Assembly (NCBI RefSeq): GCF_000143415.4
Contig: NW_003314293.1
Coordinates: 1,198,431-1,262,430 of the forward strand
Length of the DNA: 64,000 nucleotides
From: Selaginella moellendorffii
Lineage: Eukaryota; Streptophyta; Lycopodiopsida; Selaginellales; Selaginellaceae
Reading direction: 5' to 3'
Shown here: piece by piece, positions 33,044 through 43,240 of the stretch
Position numbering within the stretch: the first letter of the stretch is position 1
Layout of the letters: every line of letters starts with the position of its first letter
Translations under genes and position numbers: made by a program
Notes under the pieces: generated by a model
Told to the model about the DNA's origin: nothing
Seen by the model: the letters and a program-made list of their open reading frames with translations, nothing else
Database searches by the model: none

Positions 33044-34212
33044 CGGATGCGATTGACCCCACATTGCAGAGGAGAGTATTTCCGCCCTTCACGTTTCCTC
33101 GACCAAAACCCTCTCAACAACCATCGGGAGCACCATTCGCTAATATTGTAGATGGTAAAATTGACTTGTACCATTTTTTATGCTGACACATTTCATTTCA
33201 GAGTCACGGCGAAGGTACTGTATCGTTTTTGATCTGAACGGTGTCCTTTTCTCCCATGAGCGTGGCTCGTCCTCGAATGTCACTGCACCCTCCAAAGCCT
33301 GCGGTCGCAAGTTGGTCAAACGAGACAAATTCACATTAATCACACGGGAGAAACTGCGGGATCTAATAATGACCATGCGACACTTAAAATAGAGGGCCGG
33401 GTTCAATTTGCAATTGGGAGTTTGGACATCCATGATGCGCCACAATGCATTAACGTTGCTATAGATGATGCACGATCAGACGCGAGTAATATTACCATTT
33501 GACTTTCTCCTAACGCAGGAGGATTGCTTGACTATGGTCCATGTAAGGGGTAGCAAGCCCATCTTCGTCAAGCCAGAGGCTGTAGTGATGAACCGGACTG
33601 CTAGGTCAAGTGAAATCCTCATCATCAATGACTCGCCGATTAAAACTGCATGGAACACGCACACATATGCAGTGCACCCCATCTCTTGCAGTATGGAAAC
33701 TAGGGAGAAGAAACCGTATGTTCTGGGGGACCTTGCAAAACGGCTTGGAGTGATGGTGATAGAAAACCGGCCAGTCCAGGAGGTGGCTGCAGAAATCAAC
33801 CAAATGGCAGATGGAACGGTATATCAGAAGCCATTTGATCGGACAGACACCAGTCATCATTTATGGCATGTATATTGTCTAGCCAAGCACTATCCGCATC
33901 TCCATAATCTGCTCAACCAGATGGGTTCTTCGACCACTAAACATGAGCGTGGACGTATTAGAGAAGAGATGGCATTACTATTGGGTTTAAATCCTGATAG
34001 TGTGGAGAGTGATGAAATTCCAAGATTATTGTATAGCCGTTGGAGGCAAAAAATAACAGTCTGAGATGGCATGTATTTATTTAAAAATGTAACTTATTAT
34101 GGCATGGGGCTCCATGCTATTGTATTAATATTAAAAGACAATTCTTTGAGAGGATTTGCATTATACTAGAAGTGTTACAGCATGTTATTGGAAGTCTACG
34201 AAGTTGTTTTAT

Positions 34213-34495
34213 GCTTTATTTCGTTAAAGTGGAACTTTTCATTATCCCACTTATGGTGTGTGGCCACATGCCATTTTTATAACAACAATAAAAAATTAAA
34301 GTTTTAGCTTTATAATTTATAAATTAAAAACTTTTCATATGATTTTGTGTTATAATATTGTGAAATATAAAAAATAAATTAAAAAACTGATAGAAATATT
34401 AATAAATATTAATTAAGTACTAGGAAATGGCATGTGGACACATGCTAATTAATGTCCCACTTTACTGAATAAGTTCCACTTTAACGAAATAAAGC
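34213..34495. mobile_element. 283-bp MITE of the same transposon family
   Basis: The ends read GCTTTATTTCGTTAAAGTGG inward from both sides. They also match the inner sequences of the parent's left end (at 34453-34495) and right end (at 34213-34255), so it is an internal-deletion derivative. The 8-bp flanks TGTTTTAT (34205-34212) and ATTTTTAT (34496-34503) match at 6 of 8. The right copy of the transposon lacks it: near 53285-53300 the flanking sequence is continuous with a single target. It contains two palindromes (34253-34274 and 34427-34448) and no gene. Confidence 0.9.
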
Positions 34496-34773
34496 ATTTT
34501 TATTAATAAGGGGAAAGTAAAGATTGAATGGGGACTTGAGCTCCACCTAGACTCGGAGCAACTGAGCCAATATTAAAAGGATGGAAAGAAATTGGACGAC
34601 GATGACAAGGAGAAGAGAGAGGTGAAGCAGTGGCAGGGGGAGGAGAAGTGATTGAGTAGACATTTCCTTGTTTAAAATAAAATGGCATGTGCCTCAATGC
34701 AGTTGAATTTTGTTATATTTATATACTATATAAAGGTTTGGAAACTTTATTTTACAAGTGGGATAATGACAAT

Positions 34774-34795
34774 TCCCACTTTAACAAAATAGAGC
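34774..34795 (-). repeat. Right terminal inverted repeat of the transposon
   Basis: The reverse complement starts GCTCTATTTTGTTAAAGTGG. Just inside, AAGTGGGA and TCCCACTT form a small hairpin (about 34756-34781), also present at 53020-53050 in the right copy. Confidence 0.9.
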
Positions 34796-35512
34796 TTATC
34801 ATAGGACCCTCTAAATCCCAAGCCTTGGGTGCAACACTTGCTTCGGGACATCGGGGCGAAACACCATGGCCTAACAGCCCGATATGGGTACCTCTACCCC
34901 CCCACTTCCATCCCAAAGGGAAGGCCCAAGCCCCTAGGAAGGGCAAAGGACCAATGAGCCACAAGGTACTCAAGTGGGGCACCACTTCACATGAGCCGAG
35001 AGCACCGCAGTCAGTTTTCCTTTCGGGAGTGAGAGTTGCTCTTGAGCACTTCCTTGGGTGGCCCCTCCAACACCACTTGAGTCCATGCTCACTCCCACCC
35101 AAGGCCCCTTGGCCCCAGTCTCAATCTCAAGTCAGTTTGGAAGCACCATTGGAGAGTTCCTTCAAGACTGGTTCCTGAACTTCACTATCCCTATTATACT
35201 TTTGGAACCCCCTGCAGCCCCGCCCCCTTGGGAGATGCACACTTTGGGCTTTCACCCCTTGACTTGTATTAGTACTCGGACTCGGTCTCAAACTCGATCT
35301 CGGACTCGATCTCGGACCCGACTTTGGACTCAGTCTCGGACTCAATCTCGGACTCGATCTCAGACCCGACTTCGAACTCGACCTTGGACTTGACCTCGGA
35401 CTCAGTCTCAGACCCGATCTCGGATCTCGGACTCTGTCTTGAACTCGATCTCCGAGTCGGCCTCGGACTCGATCTCAGACTCTATCTCGAAGTCGGTCTC
35501 AGAGTGGGTCTT
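34796..35512 (-). repeat. Chromovirus copy 1 5' LTR, part 2 of 3
   Basis: Resumes the LTR interrupted at 21522 (GGACCCTCTAAATCCCAAG, as at 35825 and 42605). It contains the AAAGCCCAAAG block (about 35245) and a CTCGGA-type hexamer array (35276-35510). It is interrupted inside the array by chromovirus copy 2; the last five bases, GTCTT, are the target duplicate. Confidence 0.9.
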
Positions 35513-36660
35513 TGTAAGCCACAAATTTTTCCTTTCCAATTTGCCAGCTTACCTCGTCTATCCGTCCAACACTGCCTTGGCTTTTGCTAAGTTCTCTCGC
35601 CAAGGTTCTCGCCTATGGTACCAGCTCCTACTTGGTTTCAGCTACTCACTGCACGAGCAACGGAGTGTTAGCCATCCTTCCACAGATTCCCAAATCACTC
35701 CCAATCCCCCTCCCCGGGTTAGACTGGACTTAAGGTTCGGCTACACTCCCCACAAGCACAAGCAGCCAAGCACACCAAGCTTCCAGGTTTCTAACATCCC
35801 TTGGTACCACAAGACTTGATCATGGGACCCTCTAAATCCCAAGTCTTGAGTGCAACACTTGCTTCGGGATGCCAGGGCGAAACACCGTGGCCTAGCGGCC
35901 CGGTATGGGTACCTCTCGCCCCCCACTTCCATCCCGAAGGAAGGCCCAAGCCCCTAGGGAGGGCGAGGACCAATGAGCCGCATGGTACTCAAGTGGGGCA
36001 CCACTCCACATGAGCCGGGAGCACCGCAATTGGTTTCCCTTTCGGGAGTTGGAGCTGCTCTTGAGCACTTCCTTGGATGGCCCCTCCGGCACCAACCAAG
36101 TCCATGCTCACTCCCACCCAAGGCCCCTCGGTCCCAGTCCCAACCTCAAGTCAGTTTGGGAGCCCCACTGGAGAGTCCCTTCTAAACTGGTTCCTGGACC
36201 TCACTATCCCTACTATACTTTTGGAACCCCCTGCAGCCCCCCCCCCCTGGGGGACGCACGCTTTGGGCTTTCACCCCTTGACCCGTATTAGTATTTGGAC
36301 TTAGTCTCTGGCTCGATCTCGGACCCGATTTCGGATCCGACTTTGGATTCGGGTTCGGACTCGATTTTGGACTCGATCTCGGACCCGATCTCGGACCTGA
36401 CCTCGGACTCGACCTCGGACTCGGTCTCGGACCCGATTTCGGATCTCGGACTCCGTCTTGAACTCGGTCTCGAACTCGGACTCGAACTCGGTCCCCGAGT
36501 CGGTCTTGGACTCGATTCCGGACTCTATCTCGAACTCGGTCCTAGAGTCGGTCTTGGACTCGATCTTCGACTTGGTCCCATCCGATGAACTCTTTGTCAT
36601 TTTGGTCGTGCTTTCGGGGTTCTTTTAGCCTACGACACCTCGGCGAGTTGGTTCCTTACA
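35513..36660 (-). repeat. Chromovirus copy 2 3' LTR
   Basis: 1148 bp, including the CTCGGA-type array (36295-36560) and the AAAGCCCAAAG promoter-like block near 36265. Confidence 0.9.
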
Positions 36661-37062
36661 ACACCACCACCCATAGAAGAAGTTCGATGCCCACATTGAA
36701 CGTCTTGTTTTATCCTACGACTTGTTGACCATGTCTCCGGGGGCATCCCCCCACTTAGCGGTGTGCCTAAGTTAGCCTCCCCGGCCAAGAGCCCATGACA
36801 ACGGAATATAGGTGTCCCTATACTCCTCACCTCACCACGCCCTAGTATAGGGTCGGGACTTGAACCCAGCCTTGCTTTACTAGGGGGTTGGGACTCGAAC
36901 CCAACCTCCGTAGAATACGTCTACGGATTCGACATCCCCGCAGGGAGTCGGGCGTAGCTCCCTACGCCTGGTCGACCTAGCTAACCCATGCTAATTAGCT
37001 TACCTTCGGCGCGCCTTCGGGTCCCAACATATGCCATTGCTCAACTTCTCAAATTGATACTT
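36661..37062 (-). other. Chromovirus 3' non-coding region and polypurine tract
   Basis: On the minus strand the purine tract GGGTGGTGGTG lies directly before the 3' LTR. The segment 36720-36960 resembles LARD internal DNA near 10930-11340, including GGTTCGAGTCCC motifs. No coding sequence. Confidence 0.7.
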
Positions 37063-37444
37063 TTAATTGAACTTTGCATAAGTACATAGAGTTCTGCCAT
37101 GCAGAAATTCCTCCACTAGATCTCGCGCGTTCGCTAGGTTCTCCTCCGGTTCCCATGTTGCTTCGCAGTGTGGAAATCCTTTCCACTTCACATGGAACTC
37201 TCTCACCTCGCGTCCTTGTCGCTTGCTCTTGCGCGCATTGAGGATGGCCTCGACTTCGTATTCCTCCTCCCCTTGGATAACCTCAGGTAAAGGTCTTACT
37301 TGGTCCTTGCGAAGCGGATCCTCAAAATACGGCTTGAGTAAGTTCACGTGGAACACGGGATGCATCTTCCCCATCTCTCGAGGAAGTCGGAGACGGTAAG
37401 CCACTTTACCAATTCGAGCCTCAATCTCGTAAGGCCCCGCGAAC

Positions 37445-37496
37445 CTGCTTAAGGAACTCAAGATCAATTCATTTACAGGAATACATGCATTTTTAC
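37445..37496 (-). other. Second intron of the chromovirus (52 bp)
   Basis: Minus strand GTAAAA...AAGCAG. Its removal joins the integrase C-terminus (SGISRKLTQR) to FAGPYEIEARIGK, the usual order in the family. In copy 1 this intron is where LARD-B inserted. Confidence 0.7.
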
Positions 37497-37914
37497 CTTT
37501 GGGTCAACTTCCGGCTGATCCCACTTGGTAGCCTGAGGTTCTTGGTGTTCAGCCACACCTTCTCCCCAGCTTGGAATTCCACATCCCGACGCTTTTGGTT
37601 CGCGTACTTAGTTTGCCTTTGTTGAGCCCGTTCCAAGGAATCCCTCACTAGATTCCAAATGTTAAGTCTTTTCGCCGTGAATGCCTCCACTGCGGGTAAC
37701 TCTCCATGATACTCGGCCACGCCGAGTTCCACAAGACCTTCAATAGCTCGCCCATTGATGACTTCCCATGGACTCACCCCGATGCTCGAATGTGGTGAGT
37801 TGTTATAACACATTTCCGCAAGTCCCAAATGACTTACCCAGTCGGTCTGGTCTCCCGAGACATAGCATCGCAAATAATCCTCCAGCTGCCTATTCACCCT
37901 TTCCGTTTATCCGT

Positions 37915-37961
37915 CTGTCAAGAAGTGTTAATGCCATCAATCTTGACTCCATACCCATTAC
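37915..37961 (-). other. First intron of the chromovirus (47 bp)
   Basis: Minus strand GTAATG...TTGACAG, interrupting the YHPQTDGQ-type motif of integrase. Identical position and length in copy 1 (19999-20045). Confidence 0.75.
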
Positions 37962-40900
37962 CTGTCTGTGGGTGATAGGCCGTGCTGAATTTCAGCTTGG
38001 TGCGATACTGTTCTAGGAGTGTCCTCCAGAACCTACTGGTGAAGATCTTATCTCGATCTGAGATAATCTCTTCCGGCCTTCCCCGCACTCGAACCACTTG
38101 TTCGAAGAACAGCTTCGCCACACCTTCCGCATCCACATCCGTTGTGGTGGGTATGAAATGTGCCATCTTTGAAAATCGGTCCACCACCACGAATATCGCA
38201 TCGAACCCCTCGCTTGGGGGTAGTCCCGTGATGAAGTCCATCGTGAGACATTTCCACGGACGATCTGGAATGGGGATGCTTTGCAACAAACCCCCACTAG
38301 CCTTCGTCACGGCTTTGACCTGCTGACATGTTGGACATGTCTTTACATAGTCTTGGACGTCCTTAGCCATATCTAGCCAGTGATACTTCCTTTTGAGTAA
38401 ACCCATCGTCTTGGGCACTCCGCCGTGTCCCGCGAGAGGTCCGTCATGACACTCTTCCAAGGCTACCTTCCTTAGTTCCCCTTCTGGAACATACACCCTT
38501 GTTTGCTTGTAATATATGAGTCCGTTGCGTTCCGCATAGCCCGTTTTCTCTTCCGTTGGCAGCTCACCTCTCTGGTGAGCTTCCCGCGCCTCCAGATTCC
38601 TCAGCAACACTTCTTGTGCTAGACCATCACTCTCGTATGCGGTCCGCACATCGTCCCAAAAGGTTGCTGTCGCGCTAGATATCGCCAACTTCAAGCTCGC
38701 TTTTCGACTTAGCGCATCTGCCACGATGTTGCTCTTCCCAGGCTTGTACAGGATCTCACAATCAAACTCGGCCAAAGCATTGGCCCACCGACCTTGTTTT
38801 CCCCTTAGGTCGGGCTGTGACAAGAAGTGTTTCGTTGCCACATTGTCTGTGTAAACCTTGAAGTGTCTCCCAAGGTAGTGTCGCCACTCCTTGAGCGCCT
38901 TGACCACCGCAAACAATTCCTTCTCGTGGGCAGGCCACTTCCGTTGAGCCTTGTCCAGCTTCTTCGAGAAGAACGCTACTGGATGGTTGTCTTGCTTCAA
39001 AACTGCGCCCAACGCAAAGTCCGAAGCATCGGTGTCTACCTCAAAGTCCTTACCAAAGTCTGGTAATGCCAACACCGGAGCCTTCCTCAACTTCCCTTTG
39101 AGGTGGACGAATGCCGCCTCGCATTCCGCTGTCCATACCATCTTCCCTTTTTCTGTTTGATCCGTTAAGAGGGCTACTCTCGAATAGTGTCTAATAAACT
39201 TTCGATAGTAGTTGCATAGCCCCAGGAACGCCCTCAACTCATGTACATTCGATGGTCGCTCCCATTCCTGGATCGCTTGGACCTTCTCCGGGTCCACTTT
39301 GAGCCCGTCCTGGCCCACCACATGCCCGAGAAACTTTACCTCTTGTTGAGCAAAGTCACATTTGCTCTCTTTAGCATACAGTTTGTGTTCCCTTAGTTTC
39401 TCAAACACCTTCGCCAAGTGTTCGGCATGCTCCTCTAGCGTCTCGCTATAGATCAGGATGTCGTCAATATAGACGACCACGAAGCGATCCAGATAGGGTA
39501 CAAAGATGTGGTTCATCAATGCCGAAAACGTTGCCGGCGCATTGCACAGCCCAAAGGGCATCACCAGAAACTCAAAGCTCCCATACCTCGTTCGACAGGT
39601 TGTCTTCTCGACATCTTCCTCAGCTACCCTGATCTGGTAGTATCCTGACCTTAGGTCAATCCTCGAGAAGTATTTTGCCTTTCCCAACCTATCGAACAGG
39701 TCCTCGATCCTTGGCAAAGGGTACTTGTTCTTCTTGGTATACTTGTTGAGCAACCGGTAGTCTATGCACATGCGCATAGATCCATCTTTCTTTTTCACAA
39801 ATAGCACCGGCACCCCATACGGCGACTTGCTCAACCTAACATACCCTTTGTCCACCAACTCCTCTAGTTGGCACTTGAGCTCCTTGAGTTCTTTTTCGTT
39901 CAATCGATAGGGTGGACGAACCACCGCCTCAGCACCCTCGACCAGCTCAATCTTATGTTCTATCGGTCGTGCGGGGGGCAACCCCACCGGTAGCTCCTCC
40001 GGCATCGTATCCTGGAATTGGTCCAGCACCTGCTGGATCACTAAAGGTACTTCTTCCGTTCTTGTCTTTTTGTCACTCTTCACCGAAAGTAAGCACAAAA
40101 AGGCTGCCTTAGTTCCTTTAGTGAGTTGTCCTCTCGTGGACACCAGGTTTAAGCATGACTCTTTGGCCTTGCTTTGCCCTACCTTTAGATCCTGGGCCTC
40201 CACCCTAGATCTTCTTCCTTGGGCATTCGCCAATACCACAAGGTTCCTACCTTGTCCATGCAGGGCTACCACGAACCGATTAAACCAATCCATTCCGAAG
40301 ATCACGTCAAATCCCGCCATGTCCAAGACGGTGAAATCCATGTCCACTTTCCATGTCCCCACTTCGACTCTCGCTTGTCGAAGTACCTCATCGGTGCTTT
40401 GGCTACCTTGAACAAACTCTATAGTCCTTGGTTCGCCTAGCCGCTGCACCGTTAGTCCGGCTTGCCGGACTATGTCTGCAGCCACAAAATTATCCGAAGC
40501 ACCCGTGTCAATAAGGATCTTAACAAAGCTACCTCCGAGCTTCCCTCGGAGGGCTAGTAGATGTCGCGAACGACTCTCTACCAAAGTTGCTCGTGTAATG
40601 AGTAACTTCGAGTTAGGGACTGGATCACATACCTCAGTTTGGACTTCACCCGACTTGATGGCCATATTGGCTCTGGCCTTCTTCGGGTAGGGACATTCCC
40701 TCGAGAAGTGTCCCGCTTCGCCGCAGTTGTAGCATACGTTGTTTCCCACGCTGCTATACAACTTGACCTTCTTATCCGTGGGTTTGTCTTTTTTCGCTTG
40801 ACTCCCCCACGTACTCGCTCGCTGACCACCGGATTTGCCTTTCCGGAACCCCAAGGACTCATTCTTAGAGAAACTCTTTTTGAATTTCCCCTTGCTATAC

Positions 40901-41875
40901 GTTCCCCTTGGTTTGGCCCCTTTGCTAAATGTGGATCCCAACCCCGTCGTGTTCCCCTTTCGCAGGTTATCGTTGAAATGCACCTTGATGGCCGCATCCA
41001 ACGCTTCCTTGTAGTTGGTCGGGTTCCACCGCATCACCTCACCGCGAGCCCAGGTTTGCAAACCTGCTATGAAGGCGTGGAACGCATCCATATCCCCCAT
41101 GTCCGTGACAAGTATCCTCTTTGCCATGAACCCATTCACATATTCCTGGATGGTTCCAGTCTGCTTCAGCCTACTCAGCTCATCTCTCAGATGTAGAGTG
41201 GCATTCGGAGGAACGTATGTTGCGCGGATCCTCGCCTTCATCATGTCCCAAGTGGCCACAGGTCCTTTGTTGGCCTCCGTCGTTCTCCACCAAGACTTGG
41301 CATTATCTGCCAAGTATGGTTTTGCACATGGGACCTTCTCCGAGCTCGGTAATCGCAACGCTCGGAAGTAGTCCTCCATATCGTAAAACCAATCCTCCAC
41401 CACTTTATAGTCGTTCACTCCCTTGAAGACCGGTGGGGGCTTTGGTTTGTACTTGGGAACCGCCTGAGGGACTGATTCTACTTCGGTCTGTTCGACCTTG
41501 TCTAGTTTTGCCTCAATCCCGGCCGAAAGATCCGCACCTTCTGCGCTGCCAGCATCCGCAGTCTTTTTCTTTTTCTTCCGCCTCTCGTCACGCTTTAGCT
41601 TGCGTACGAGAGTTTCCAGCAGGGCATTGGTCTGTGCTAACTGTCCTTCTAGCACGTCCAATCGAGCCTTGGACGACCGAACCTCGCCACCGGACTCCTG
41701 TTTGGAAGTTTCCTCACTAGAGTCCTCCTCATGCAAGGATTCCTCATCCATAGCCTCTTGTTCGACCGGAGGCTCCAGCTCCGGCGGAGGTTCCGTCTCC
41801 GCCTGGGTTCGCTTACGCCCTGCCCTTGCCATCTCCCAGCAATCCGCCTCTATCCTTCGCTAGAACTGAGATAAA

Positions 41876-42292
41876 GGCTCCGATACCAAATTGTAAGCTC
41901 CTGAGTTTGGACTTCCCGGGAGGTCACCCAGCCCAGTACTATTCAAACCTAAGGACGCTTAACCCCAAATATCCCAAGACCCTTAACCAATTGGAAAAGG
42001 GGGTGCACTCTTATTCATGGGCCCTTTCCCTCTATATTTGAACCCCTATGGATCGTCTCTCGAGTCGTTCCCTTTGGTTGCTTACAATCCACCACACTTC
42101 CCTGCAAGTTCACGCCCTCGTGAACGGAAGCTGAGAGCCGCAGCTCTCCCGAGAGCCTCGCTCTCTTGACACCCTACCCCTCGGGTCGAGCCCAGCGGGA
42201 GCAAACTGGACCAGCCAGATATCAATCAACATGTGGTGCGATTCCCCTAAGCCAACCAACAGAGTCGGACCCAAAACCGCTCCGATACCAAA
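41876..42292 (-). other. Leader with duplicated primer site and a short LTR-like unit
   Basis: A primer site lies at 42279-42292 next to the 5' LTR, and a second at 41876-41891 next to gag. Between them, 41892-42086 is a 195-bp unit with inverted ends TGTAAGC / GCTTACA and TG...CA termini. In copy 1 the LTR meets the gag-side primer site directly, so about 400 bp has been added in copy 2. Insertion or template switching at the primer site would explain it. Confidence 0.6.
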
Positions 42293-43240
42293 TGTAAGCC
42301 ACAAATTTTTCCTTTCCAATTTGCCAGCTTACCTCGTCTATCCGTCCAACACTGCCTTGGCTTTTCCTAAGTTCCCTCGCCAAGGTTCTCGCCTATGGTA
42401 CCAGCTCCTACTTGGTTTCAGCTACTCACTGCACGAGCAACGGAGTGTTAGCCATCCTTCCACAGATTCCCAAATCACTCCCAATCCCCCTCCCCGGGTT
42501 AGACTGGACTTAAGGTTCGGCTACACTCCCCACAAGCACAAGCAGCCAAGCACACCAAGCTTCCAGGTTTCTAACATCCCTTGGTACCACAAGACTTGAT
42601 CATGGGACCCTCTAAATCCCAAGTCTTGAGTGCAACACTTGCTTCGGGATGCCGGGGCGAAACACCGTGGCCTAGCGGCCCGGTATGGGTACCTCTCGCC
42701 CCCCACTTCCATCCCGAAGGAAGGCCCAGTCCCAACCTCAAGTCAGTTTGGGAGCCCCACTGGAGAGTCCCTTCTAAACTGGTTCCTGGACCTCACTATC
42801 CCTACTATACTTTTGGAACCCCCTGCAGCCCCCCCCCCCTGGGGGACGCACGCTTTGGGCTTTCACCCCTTGACCCGTATTAGTATTTGGACTTAGTCTC
42901 TGGCTCGATCTCGGACCCGATTTCGGATCCGACTTCGGATTTGGGTTCGGACTCGATTTCGGACTCGATCTCGGACCTGATCTCGGACCCGACCTCAGAC
43001 TCGACCTCGGACTCGGTCTCGGACCCGATTTCGGATCTCGGACTCCGTCTCGAACTCGGTCTCGAACTCGGACTCGAACTCGGTCCCCGAGTCGGTCTTG
43101 GACTCGATTCCGGACTCTATCTCGAACTCGGTCTTGGACTCGATCTTCGACTTGGTCCCATCCGATGAACTCTTTGTCATTTTGGTCGTGCTTTCGGGGT
43201 TCCTTTAGCCTACGACACCTCGGCGAGTTGGTTCCTTACA
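42293..43240 (-). repeat. Chromovirus copy 2 5' LTR
   Basis: 948 bp. Shares boundaries and array with the 3' LTR but lacks about 200 bp after 42728. Confidence 0.9.

Larger units (their letters stand above)
28453..34064 (+). pseudogene. Gene B (left copy): ParB-like / acidic / FCP1-HAD fusion, decayed
   Basis: Eleven exons by splice signals and frame: 28453-28455, 28695-29873, 29928-31251, 31302-31388, 31427-31516, 31566-31709, 31757-32293, 32351-32365, 32415-32522, 32570-33154 and 33202-34064. They sum to exactly 1645 codons. Introns 3-10 are all phase 1 and 38-57 bp long. Residues of about 220-345 resemble a ParB-like domain (YAVSGQH near 300). About 1040-1110 is Glu/Asp-rich, and about 1205-1325 holds degenerate Pro-rich repeats. 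From about 1360 there is an FCP1-type HAD phosphatase (VFDLNGVL, VWTSM, ILIINDSP). Stops at 29451, 30801, 31230, 31610, 33390 and 33462 make it a pseudogene; the right copy has sense codons at all six. The HAD Asp of DDSP is Asn here (33627-33629). The ParB match is by eye and weak; the HAD match is strong. Confidence 0.7.
21522..34795. mobile_element. Complete 13.3-kb DNA transposon, left copy
   Basis: Both ends carry terminal inverted repeats beginning GCTCTATTTCGTTAAAGTGG (22 bp matched, with one C/T difference at the right end). The flanks ATATCAAT and TTATCATA are an imperfect 8-bp duplication (5 of 8 match). The host LTR continues across the gap, as the uninterrupted LTRs at 35800 and 42580 show. 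Contents from left to right: small gene C (minus), transposase-like gene A (minus), a divergent promoter region, the 11-exon gene B (plus) and a nested 283-bp MITE. About 25 copies of a 22-bp palindrome are spread along it. A second copy lies at 53006-64000 in the opposite orientation. DDE-type transposition is inferred from the ends and gene A. Confidence 0.9.
37063..41832 (-). pseudogene. gag-pol: Chromovirus gag-pol polyprotein with two small introns
   Basis: Exons 41832-37962, 37914-37497 and 37444-37063 join in frame to 1557 codons. Order: acidic gag N-terminus; gag core ([15 protein letters not shown]); zinc knuckle [14 protein letters not shown] (about 368-381); aspartic protease [10 protein letters not shown] (about 440); RT with [12 protein letters not shown] (about 785); RNase [11 protein letters not shown] (about 935); integrase with zinc-binding region, MDFITGLPP (about 1193) and IISDRDKIF (about 1253); and a C-terminal chromodomain (YEVEAILNARKSK...FHVKWKGFP...TWEPEENL). 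One TAA at 37907-37909 replaces the expected Gln just after intron 1, so this copy is probably inactive or needs readthrough. Otherwise all motifs look intact. It acts in cytoplasmic particles and integrates in the nucleus; the chromodomain usually guides integration to heterochromatin. Confidence 0.9.
35513..43240 (-). mobile_element. Chromovirus copy 2: complete Ty3/gypsy element
   Basis: Minus orientation. LTRs at 42293-43240 (5') and 35513-36660 (3') begin TGTAAGCCAC and end GTTCCTTACA in plus coordinates. A perfect TSD GTCTT flanks it (35508-35512 and 43241-43245). A primer site, gag-pol with two short introns, a C-terminal chromodomain and a purine tract are all present. The LTRs are nearly identical apart from a deletion of about 200 bp in the 5' LTR near 42728, whose ends share AAGGCCC. 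The element is therefore the youngest of the LTR insertions here. Confidence 0.95.
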
